NCBI GenBank assembly: GCA_964537965.1
Contig: CAZIDB010000021.1
Location: 1 to 31,313 of the forward strand
Reading direction: 5' to 3'
From: SURF-24 sp964537965
Lineage (GTDB): Bacteria > Bacteroidota > Ignavibacteria > Ignavibacteriales > SURF-24
DNA: 31,313 nucleotides
Shown here piece after piece: positions 24,565 through 31,313 of the stretch. A program made the position numbers and the translations under genes. The notes beneath the pieces were generated by a model that was not told where the DNA came from, ran no database searches, and was given only the letters and a program-made list of their open reading frames with translations. Every line of letters starts with the position of its first letter. The first letter of the stretch is position 1.

Positions 24565-26400
24565 CTACTTGATTATTATAAGTGTACCTTGCGCATTTCC
24601 AACGGAAGACTCGACAGTATAAAAATAAATTCCGGGTGCTGTTCTTTGTCTTGCATCAGTTAATTGATCCCAGACTTCTTCACCCGAATTTTCATTGTTG
24701 TGTTCAAGTTTACGAACCAGCTCACCGCTTGTTGTGTAAATTCTTATTGTACAAACTGCGGGCAGGTTGGAGAAAATAATATAATTTTCAGTTCCTGAAG
24801 TTGGAAAGCCTGATACTTCTTTGAACGGATTAGGAAATACTCTAACATTAAGTGTATTATCAGCAGCGCTTCTTGTAGCTGTAATAGCCGTTTCATTTCT
24901 GTTTGTAATCCAGCTTTCATGCCCGGAGCTATCAAGTGATGTAACTCCGTAAAAATATCCTGCGCCAAGACTTATTGTCTGGTCCTCATAAACCCATTTG
25001 TTATTTTCCGAATCAAAATACCTTGTCCTGTCGGTATTCTTTTTGGGATCAATTTTTCGGATCATTGTAAACGGACCGATGAATGATCTGTCACTGCGAT
25101 AGATTCTGTATTCTTTAAAGTTAGATTTACCTGAAACCGGATTTACCCAATTAGTTTCAATCGGTGCCCAGGCAAGAGCTATAGTTTTGTTTGATGGTAA
25201 AGCATAAATTTCAATTGCTGGAGACGGCGGAGGTACGTAAGAAACTTTGTAATTATTCTTGTAAAGATTTATAGCCCTGTCCATGGTATTTTTTAGTGAA
25301 TCCAATCCCTTAGGCAATATTGCCTGCGAGCTTGTACCAAGCAGTGCTTTGTCTAACGGTATTCCATTTACCGCTTCGGCAGTCACAATTTTTATTGATG
25401 AACCGGCAGGAATATTGTAAGGACCTGCACTCATAAGCATAAACGGGGTTAAATGGTCACCCGAATTTGCCTGAAGAGATTTATTTGTTCCGTTTAATAT
25501 CTCATACAAACTTTGTTTTGATGAACTTTGAATTGTAAAATATTTTTCGTTATTCAGTAACTGAGCCCAAAGAATGTTTGCCGGCTGAGGACGGTTATCC
25601 GAAGCAGCATCGGTATAAAGTAATGAGAATCCCGCATAACCGGTAGTTCGCAGTTCACCTGCGGTTGCATAATAATTTCCAACATCTGTAGGAAGACTGA
25701 AGTTCGGAGTATCGTCCCAGGAATAAATCATATTTCTTGTTGAATCATAAGCTACCAAATCGTCTGTCCTGTTAAAATCATCTCCCCAACCGTTATGAAC
25801 TACAAAATCCTGGTAGCTTGGTCTTATAAGATTTGCAAAACCGATATAGACATCATTAACTGCAGTTGAGTTTTGATTTGTGATTGTATATTCACACAAA
25901 ATAAAGTTGTTTAGCAACGGGAAACTCCATTGCCTGCTTACTCTTTGTACAGAAATGTTCTCTGTAGTTTTCCATTTTGCTATGATAGTTTGTTCAGCAT
26001 CCTGCGGATTATAATTTGAAGATTCAAGAAAATTATCTGTCTTTGTAATTGTTTCAAATGTACCGGCATCAACATAGCTAAACGGTCCGTTCTCAGTGAA
26101 GAAGAGAGTACCGTCAGATTTTTTTCCGCCAATCCACATTCCCATACCAACCGTATAAGATCTCTGATCATCCTTATTCATTTTGTTTGGTCCGCCCGGC
26201 CAATCCATACTTGGATAATATTCGAACCTGTTCGTGGGACTCGGAGCACCGATTGTACCATTATCTTTCATTGTTTCCCACAGGTTTCCCCTATCGTGAA
26301 TTTTAAAATCAGCATTCCTTGATTGTGCAAATGCAGATGAAAAAAATATGAGGCTGATTATAAAAAATTTCATTTTACTCATTTTAAATTCCATATCCAT
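24565..26400 (-). CDS. Secreted protein with FlgD-like/T9SS-type C-terminal domain, partner of TonB receptor and PorV-like protein
   Basis: 611 residues. The start at 26400 is 3 bp after the receptor stop, but ATG at codon 7 (26382) or 10 (26373) gives a more typical signal peptide (MSKMKFFIISLIFFSSAFAQ). The middle is beta-rich (MDWPGGPNKMNKDDQRSYTV, GMGMWIGGKKSDGT) with an FN3-like module near 395-500 (IALAWAPIETNW..., YRIYRSDRSF, YFYGVTSLDSSGHES). The C-terminal part (NVRVFPNPFKEVSGFP..., APGIYFYTVESSVGNAQGTLIIIK) is a FlgD Ig-like/T9SS-type domain. I recognise the architecture as the usual neighbour of TonB receptors in Ignavibacteria-like genomes but not a named family. It occupies the place where a SusD lipoprotein would be expected, yet has no SusD-like helical repeats and no lipobox. 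Confidence 0.72.
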   Translation of the reverse strand: MDMEFKMSKMKFFIISLIFFSSAFAQSRNADFKIHDRGNLWETMKDNGTIGAPSPTNRFEYYPSMDWPGGPNKMNKDDQRSYTVGMGMWIGGKKSDGTLFFTENGPFSYVDAGTFETITKTDNFLESSNYNPQDAEQTIIAKWKTTENISVQRVSRQWSFPLLNNFILCEYTITNQNSTAVNDVYIGFANLIRPSYQDFVVHNGWGDDFNRTDDLVAYDSTRNMIYSWDDTPNFSLPTDVGNYYATAGELRTTGYAGFSLLYTDAASDNRPQPANILWAQLLNNEKYFTIQSSSKQSLYEILNGTNKSLQANSGDHLTPFMLMSAGPYNIPAGSSIKIVTAEAVNGIPLDKALLGTSSQAILPKGLDSLKNTMDRAINLYKNNYKVSYVPPPSPAIEIYALPSNKTIALAWAPIETNWVNPVSGKSNFKEYRIYRSDRSFIGPFTMIRKIDPKKNTDRTRYFDSENNKWVYEDQTISLGAGYFYGVTSLDSSGHESWITNRNETAITATRSAADNTLNVRVFPNPFKEVSGFPTSGTENYIIFSNLPAVCTIRIYTTSGELVRKLEHNNENSGEEVWDQLTDARQRTAPGIYFYTVESSVGNAQGTLIIIK

Positions 26401-26403
26401 TAT

Positions 26404-29400
26404 TTAGAAGGAGTATTTAACGCCAAAGTAAAAGCGCCGTTTATCGTAATAGTTCTGCCAGCTTATATCATAACCGGCAGCATCAACCGTGGATACTTTA
26501 CCTGTTTCAACATAATCTTTGGTAGCATTCGCATCAAACACAATATCACCATAGGAACGAAGATTTTTAGTATTGAACAGATTAGTAATCTGCAGATAAA
26601 CAGTAAGTTCATGTGAGCCAAACAAACGAATTAGTTTATCAACTTTAAGATCGACATTGTGGCTTGCAGGATAACGATAATTATCATAGGTATCCGGAGC
26701 ATCTGTTGTAAGCAGATAAGTAAAAGTCTGCCCGCTTACAAATCTGTAAAGTATACTAAGGCTTGTACCATTCAACAGAGTATTGAGTATTGAACTTTCC
26801 TGGGATTCCGGGTAGCTCAAAAATAAATTTGCACGGAGAATATGCGGACGACTGAAACTTCTTTCCGTCGGAATTCTCTTATTTACTTCGGTATCCCATT
26901 GATAAGTAGGATTACCGTTTGCATCATAAATTATAACTTTAGGGCTGGCTCTTCCGGATGTAGATCTTGAAAAGCTGTAATTAACATCCATGTTTATATA
27001 TCTGTTAAAAAGTGTTCTAATAGAAATTTCAAAACCTCTTGAGTCACCATAGTCGCCTGAAAAGTAAGCAGCATAAGATTGGTTGGCATTTATTTGTTTA
27101 GTGAAAGGATCATAACCTCTTACTAACCTGTCAAACAAACCAACGCGTTCATCAGTCTGATCAAAAACGTCTTTATAAAATGCTGTTATATCTAATACAA
27201 CAATATCACCAAAGTTATGTTTTATTCCTGCTTCGAACATTATTGTCTTTTGCGGTTTAAGCGGTTCATTAGTTACTGCAACAACTCTTTCAGGATCACC
27301 ATCCGTTGATGCAATATGATTCGGCGCTCTGCCTTGCTGTGCGGCAAGGATTCTTTCCGCTACAATTTTTTCAACAAGATTTACCGGCCTGAAATAAAGG
27401 AACTCAAACATCTGGTCAAGTGGCGGCATCTGGTAATAATGTCCATAATTAAAATGAAGCAGCGAGTTTTCAGTTATAGGGAATGAAACACCAAACCTCG
27501 GACTTAGCATTGCATAGGATTTCGCAGCCACTCTCTTTTTCGCAAGTACATTTTCAAATGAATATTTAACGTGACCAAGTGAATCAACCTGGTCAAGCTC
27601 CGGATCTTTAGCAACATCATATAACGGGTCAACAGCAAGATTATACAAATTGGATTTATCGAACCACATCCTGTTCGGATCAAAATAATCGAAGCGTAAC
27701 CCTATATTCAGAATCATACTTTCAAATTCCATTTTATTCTGAGCATACAATGCAAACTGCAGGGGATGATAAGTTTCGTTTAATCCCCTGTTAATCCAGT
27801 CAGTTTCATTATCTGTAAATGAAGGAATTCTCCAGCTTTCTTTTTCACTGTAAGTGTTATACCTTAATTCAAATCCTGTCTTTAAAAGATTATTGTTATT
27901 CCACTGCCAGTTTAAATTTCCAACTAATGAAATATCACCGGAGACAACATTATTTTTAAGTATCGGTGAAAACTGGTCGAACGGCTCATCTTCATAACCA
28001 TCGTATCTCATAAAACCAAATGTGGTTGGATTAAGACTTTTTCCTGTCCTGGTATAGTCACTTGGTCTTTCTTTGAATTCAATATTGTAAGTGCTAAGTC
28101 GTAACTCATAAAACAAATCATTATTAATTATCTGTGTAAATAATCCAGCAAGGTTCCAGCTATAAGTATCAAGTAAAGAACCCCAACCCCTGTAATATTT
28201 TGCCTGGTTTGTAAAGTCTCCGTTTTCCTGAAGAGTAGAATGAGCATCGTGATTGTACATACCTGTAATTCTAAATCTTATATTTTTTCCGCGGGTAGAA
28301 AAATTATAAAATAAATTCTCGGTATTTCTAGTAGCACGCGGATGAGGCAAAGTATATGCCTGGCTTTTAATCTGGGTAGAAATAAAAAACTTGATTGGCA
28401 TTTCACTTAAAGTGATAAGAGGACCGCCTATTGTGGCATAAAGTGTATGATCAGGAATTCTTCTGTAATCATAAATCTGATTTCGTCTGTAGGTAGTCCA
28501 CCAATTAGGATCCAGTGTTCCATCAGGAAGAGTGTTATCGATAAACTCTTTCTGAGTTGCAGGATCGTATAAATAATTTCCAAAATGATGCTGACCCGGG
28601 AGACCATAAATGTAATCAACCGAAGCTGAAATTCTGTCACTGCCATCTTTGGTTATAACACTAACGATACCTGATTGTGCTTCACCATATTCTGCGGTAA
28701 ATCCGCCGGTCATTATCTGCACTTCCTGGATTGAATTCATATTTAAGTTTGTAAATGAACCACCCCAATCTGCTCGTCCATTCACAAGTGATGCTGCCCT
28801 AACTCCATCATAGTACCATTTAATTTCATCCTGGCTTCCACCTCTTATTGAATATCTTTGTTCACCTCTTCCTGCAGAGCCCAATCCACCAACAACTGGA
28901 ATCGGATCAAAGAAAACACCAGCCTGAACAAATAAACCTTCCTTAGCATCAACAACAGGAAGCCTTGCAATTTGTTCAAGACCAAGAAACTGAACACTTG
29001 CTGTAACGTCTTTTTGAATAACAGGTCTTTGTGCTATAATAACTACTTCACTTCCAACATCAACAGTTGTTTCCTCAAGCTCGGCATTAATTTTTGTTGT
29101 TAGTTCTGCGCTAACCTGAACATTACGTACAATATAATCTCTGTAACCAACCATAGTAAATTTAACAGTATAATTTCCAGGAGGGACCTGTAGAATAAAG
29201 TAATTCCCGTTTATATCAGTAGCAGCGCCGTAAGTAGTATTCTCAATAATAACATTCACACCGGGTAGTTTATCGCCACTTTTTTTATCTGTTACATTAC
29301 CCTGAATTTTTCCTGTAACTCCCGCAAATACATCAGAAAATATTATGAGTATCATAAGAAACAGCATAAATATAAAACGCATTTTTACTGACTGTGATCT

Positions 29401-29433
29401 TTTTGTAAAGCTGTAAATATTTTTAAAACTCAT
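26404..29433 (-). CDS. SusC-like TonB-dependent receptor
   Basis: 1009 residues. A signal peptide ends near DVFA-G (37/38). Residues about 41-120 are a carboxypeptidase-regulatory-like domain (GKIQGNVTDKKSGDKLPGVN, TDINGNYFILQVPPGNYTV). A plug domain follows, including QRYSIRGGSQDEIKWYYDGV and EVQIMTGGFTAEYGEAQSGI. The rest is a 22-strand-type barrel finishing with aromatic YFGVKYSF. It imports large ligands, usually oligosaccharides or siderophores, across the outer membrane using TonB energy. No STN/anti-sigma signalling domain is present, so regulation is not by the classical surface-signalling route. AGGT about 8 bases before ATG 29433 supports that start; ATG at codon 18 is an alternative. 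It lies 27 bp after the ABC permease genes and before the secreted partner. No susD follows. Confidence 0.92.
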   Translation of the reverse strand: MSFKNIYSFTKRSQSVKMRFIFMLFLMILIIFSDVFAGVTGKIQGNVTDKKSGDKLPGVNVIIENTTYGAATDINGNYFILQVPPGNYTVKFTMVGYRDYIVRNVQVSAELTTKINAELEETTVDVGSEVVIIAQRPVIQKDVTASVQFLGLEQIARLPVVDAKEGLFVQAGVFFDPIPVVGGLGSAGRGEQRYSIRGGSQDEIKWYYDGVRAASLVNGRADWGGSFTNLNMNSIQEVQIMTGGFTAEYGEAQSGIVSVITKDGSDRISASVDYIYGLPGQHHFGNYLYDPATQKEFIDNTLPDGTLDPNWWTTYRRNQIYDYRRIPDHTLYATIGGPLITLSEMPIKFFISTQIKSQAYTLPHPRATRNTENLFYNFSTRGKNIRFRITGMYNHDAHSTLQENGDFTNQAKYYRGWGSLLDTYSWNLAGLFTQIINNDLFYELRLSTYNIEFKERPSDYTRTGKSLNPTTFGFMRYDGYEDEPFDQFSPILKNNVVSGDISLVGNLNWQWNNNNLLKTGFELRYNTYSEKESWRIPSFTDNETDWINRGLNETYHPLQFALYAQNKMEFESMILNIGLRFDYFDPNRMWFDKSNLYNLAVDPLYDVAKDPELDQVDSLGHVKYSFENVLAKKRVAAKSYAMLSPRFGVSFPITENSLLHFNYGHYYQMPPLDQMFEFLYFRPVNLVEKIVAERILAAQQGRAPNHIASTDGDPERVVAVTNEPLKPQKTIMFEAGIKHNFGDIVVLDITAFYKDVFDQTDERVGLFDRLVRGYDPFTKQINANQSYAAYFSGDYGDSRGFEISIRTLFNRYINMDVNYSFSRSTSGRASPKVIIYDANGNPTYQWDTEVNKRIPTERSFSRPHILRANLFLSYPESQESSILNTLLNGTSLSILYRFVSGQTFTYLLTTDAPDTYDNYRYPASHNVDLKVDKLIRLFGSHELTVYLQITNLFNTKNLRSYGDIVFDANATKDYVETGKVSTVDAAGYDISWQNYYDKRRFYFGVKYSF

Positions 29434-29460
29434 TTTAATACCTAAGTAGATAATTAGTTA

Positions 29461-30303
29461 TCAATCTTTTATTCCGCTCATAATAAAACCCTGGATAAAG
29501 TATTTCTGGAACACAAAGAAAATTATCAGCATCGGAAGCATCATCAGCATTGAAGCAGCCATCAACAAAGACCATTCAGTAACATATTGTCCAACAAACA
29601 TTCCAAGTCCAAGGGCTATTGTTCCCTTTGCCTGATCTGACAAATAGATCAGCGGTCCAAGAAAATCATTCCAGGAAAACATAAAAGTTAAAATTGCCAC
29701 AGTAGCAAGTGCAGGTTTCGCATTGGGCAAAACAATATTCCAGTAGATTCTGAACTCTGAACAACCATCAATTCGTGCAGAGTCAAGCAAATCCCTTGGA
29801 ATAGAAAGGAAGAATTGCCGCAGCAGAAAAATATTAAATGCACCTCCGCCAAGAAATGCCGGCAAAGTTAATGGTTTGAAAGTATTCAACCATCCAATCT
29901 CCTTAAAGAAGACAAAGACCGGAATCATAATTACCTGTGCAGGCAGCATCATAGTAGCAAGAACAATAATGAAAAGAATATTTTTCCCGGGCCAGTTAAG
30001 ACACGCAAAGGAGTAGGCAACTATCGAGCTCGATAATACAGTTCCGATAATAACGATCACTGAAATAAAAACTGAATTCTTCACATACAATAAGAAAGGA
30101 ATCCTTTCAAAAACTTTTGCATAATTTTCCCAATGAAATGTTTCCGGTATCCATTGAGGAGGAATAACAAATATCTGCGCATCACCTTTTAATGAAGTTG
30201 AAAGAATCCATAAGAACGGAATAATAAAAAACAGGGCAAATGCTGAAAGCAAAAGATAGACAAAGGTACTCTTGAAAAACTTTTTGTATTTCTTATTTAT
30301 CAT
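29461..30303 (-). CDS. ABC sugar transporter permease, MalG/UgpE-like
   Basis: 280 residues with six predicted membrane segments, beginning with LLLSAFALFFIIPFLWILSTS. The EAA loop, DSARIDGCSEFRIYWNIVLPNAKPAL, which contacts the ATPase, is intact, and the C terminus IQGFIMSGIKD is typical of CUT1-family MalG-like permeases. With the permease upstream it forms the inner-membrane channel of a carbohydrate importer. The genes overlap by 4 bp (ATGA), consistent with equal synthesis. No ATPase gene lies in this window, so a shared MsmK/UgpC-like ATPase elsewhere is probable. Confidence 0.93.
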   Translation of the reverse strand: MINKKYKKFFKSTFVYLLLSAFALFFIIPFLWILSTSLKGDAQIFVIPPQWIPETFHWENYAKVFERIPFLLYVKNSVFISVIVIIGTVLSSSIVAYSFACLNWPGKNILFIIVLATMMLPAQVIMIPVFVFFKEIGWLNTFKPLTLPAFLGGGAFNIFLLRQFFLSIPRDLLDSARIDGCSEFRIYWNIVLPNAKPALATVAILTFMFSWNDFLGPLIYLSDQAKGTIALGLGMFVGQYVTEWSLLMAASMLMMLPMLIIFFVFQKYFIQGFIMSGIKD

Positions 30304-31208
30304 TTTGTACCTTCAGCGTAGTGAACCCATTTTTTGCTTAACCTAAATTGAATCAAAGTTATTATAAGACTTATAACCAGCAACAGCCATGCGAGTGCAG
30401 ACGCATAGCCCATCTCAAAATCATTGAAAGCTTTGTTATATAAATAAAGATTATAGAACATCGTTGAATTCAGCGGACCACCCTGAGTCATAATATAAGC
30501 TTCAACAAAAACCTGGAGTGAAAAAATAATTTCCAACACAGACCATAAAAAGATGACCGGTGAAAGCATTGGCACAGTTACATTTTTAAATTTAGCCCAC
30601 CAGCCGCCGCCATCAATCTCCGCCGCTTCATAAAGATGTTTTGGAATGCCCTGAAGCGCCGCAAGGAATACAAGCATTCTACCACCGCCGATTGACCAGA
30701 CGCTCATAAGAATCATTGAAGGTTTAGACCAGTTTGGGTCAAGCAGCCAGAGTGGTCCAGGGATTCCTAAATATGCAAGGAATGAATTTATCAATCCGAA
30801 CTGTGGATTAAACATCCATAACCAAACTACAGATAACACAACACCTGTTACAATTGATGGAATAAAATAAATAGTCCGGAAAAACTTTACTCCTCTTACT
30901 GCATTATTAACAAGCACAGCAAGCATCAGCGAACCGATTATACAAAGAGGAACTCTTAGCACTGTATAAATTAAAGTATTTGAAATGGAAGTCCAGAAGT
31001 AAGGATCTTCAAAAATAAGTTTCTCATAATTACCCAAACCGATGAACTGCGGAATTCGTAAAACATCATACCGGCATAGACTGTAATAGATTGACATAAC
31101 CATCGGATAGAGACCAAAGATAATAAATCCAACAAACCATGGCATCATGAAGAGTATACCAAAGATTACCTGCTGCCTGTTGAATTTATTTATTCTTATT
31201 GTGCTCAT
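30300..31208 (-). CDS. ABC sugar transporter permease, MalF/UgpA-like
   Basis: 302 residues with six membrane segments (first: VIFGILFMMPWFVGFIIFGL). The family blocks NTLIYTVLRVPLCIIGSLMLAV and YFIPSIVTGVVLSVVWLWMF are present. The EAA loop is EAAEIDGGGWWAKFKNVTVPML. It is characteristic of CUT1 carbohydrate importers. AAGGA precedes the ATG by 4 bases. It starts 7 bp after the stop of a gene whose end resembles a solute-binding protein, the normal order for these importers. Confidence 0.93.
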   Translation of the reverse strand: MSTIRINKFNRQQVIFGILFMMPWFVGFIIFGLYPMVMSIYYSLCRYDVLRIPQFIGLGNYEKLIFEDPYFWTSISNTLIYTVLRVPLCIIGSLMLAVLVNNAVRGVKFFRTIYFIPSIVTGVVLSVVWLWMFNPQFGLINSFLAYLGIPGPLWLLDPNWSKPSMILMSVWSIGGGRMLVFLAALQGIPKHLYEAAEIDGGGWWAKFKNVTVPMLSPVIFLWSVLEIIFSLQVFVEAYIMTQGGPLNSTMFYNLYLYNKAFNDFEMGYASALAWLLLVISLIITLIQFRLSKKWVHYAEGTK

Positions 31209-31215
31209 ATCCTTT

Positions 31216-31313
31216 TCAATTAAATGAAACTTTGCTTCTTACGTAATTATCATATTCGATTGTTTCGTTCAGATGCATTTGTATTGTTCGTTCTGCCTCT
31301 TTCAGAGAAGCTT
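31216..31313 (-). CDS. C-terminal end of a probable extracellular solute-binding protein (partial)
   Basis: The last 31 codons plus TGA of a gene entering from the right edge. The translation ASLKEAERTIQMHLNETIEYD... looks like the terminal helix (ALxEAxxxIxxxL) of family 1 sugar-binding proteins. It directly precedes two CUT1 permease genes on the same strand, where the binding protein normally lies. Too short for certainty; the identity rests mainly on context. Confidence 0.55.
   Translation of the reverse strand, partial: ASLKEAERTIQMHLNETIEYDNYVRSKVSFN

Overview
The window looks like a piece of a low-GC Bacteroidota/Chlorobi-group genome, most likely Ignavibacteria. The evidence is four secreted proteins ending in the NFPNPFNPST-type linker and a lysine-terminated type IX secretion (T9SS) sorting domain, a PorV/PorQ-like outer-membrane protein, a SusC-like TonB-dependent receptor, and an Ignavibacteria-like DinB/DnaE pair. 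No rRNA, tRNA, CRISPR array, integrase or transposase gene was seen.

Left part (1-3805): DNA polymerases. dinB (982-2136, +) is followed after 1 base by a gene for only the N-terminal half of a DNA polymerase III alpha/DnaE-type polymerase (2138-3805, +; degenerate PHP domain plus palm with all three catalytic Asp). The missing C-terminal half (fingers) lies on the other side of dinB, on the minus strand (911 down to the window edge), divergent from dinB across a 70-bp promoter region. One inversion of a dinB-dnaE' block would produce this layout. From 3805 to about 4221 there is hairpin-rich and tandemly repeated DNA (73-bp unit) with an assembly gap of 100 N. Sequence matching the repeat begins exactly at the stop codon of the DnaE half.

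Right part (4227-31313): about 27 kb of genes, all on the minus strand and tightly spaced, forming a glycan-uptake and degradation locus. In transcription order: the end of a probable sugar-binding protein, two ABC permeases, a TonB-dependent receptor, a secreted FlgD-like-tail protein, a PorV/PorQ-like barrel, a lipoprotein carrying a DUF4185/DUF5005-like propeller and a T9SS domain, a secreted GH38 alpha-mannosidase-like enzyme, two more lipoproteins with T9SS domains, then a cytoplasmic block (a second propeller protein, an (alpha/alpha)6-barrel glycosidase-like protein, a Fes-like esterase, a ROK sugar kinase, a phosphomannose-isomerase-like protein, a GH78 alpha-L-rhamnosidase). It ends with a separately promoted OB-fold/T9SS protein and an intrinsic terminator at 4227-4260.

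Inferred working: surface lipoproteins and T9SS proteins capture a rhamnose- and mannose-containing glycan, GH38 trims it, the TonB receptor and ABC importer bring oligosaccharides in, and the cytoplasmic enzymes finish degradation and feed mannose into glycolysis. No SusD homologue is present, so this is not a canonical Sus-type locus. The most unusual points are the split, oppositely oriented DnaE, a shared and apparently undescribed N-terminal domain in three lipoproteins that carry both a lipobox and a T9SS tail, and paired surface and cytoplasmic copies of an uncharacterised beta-propeller.
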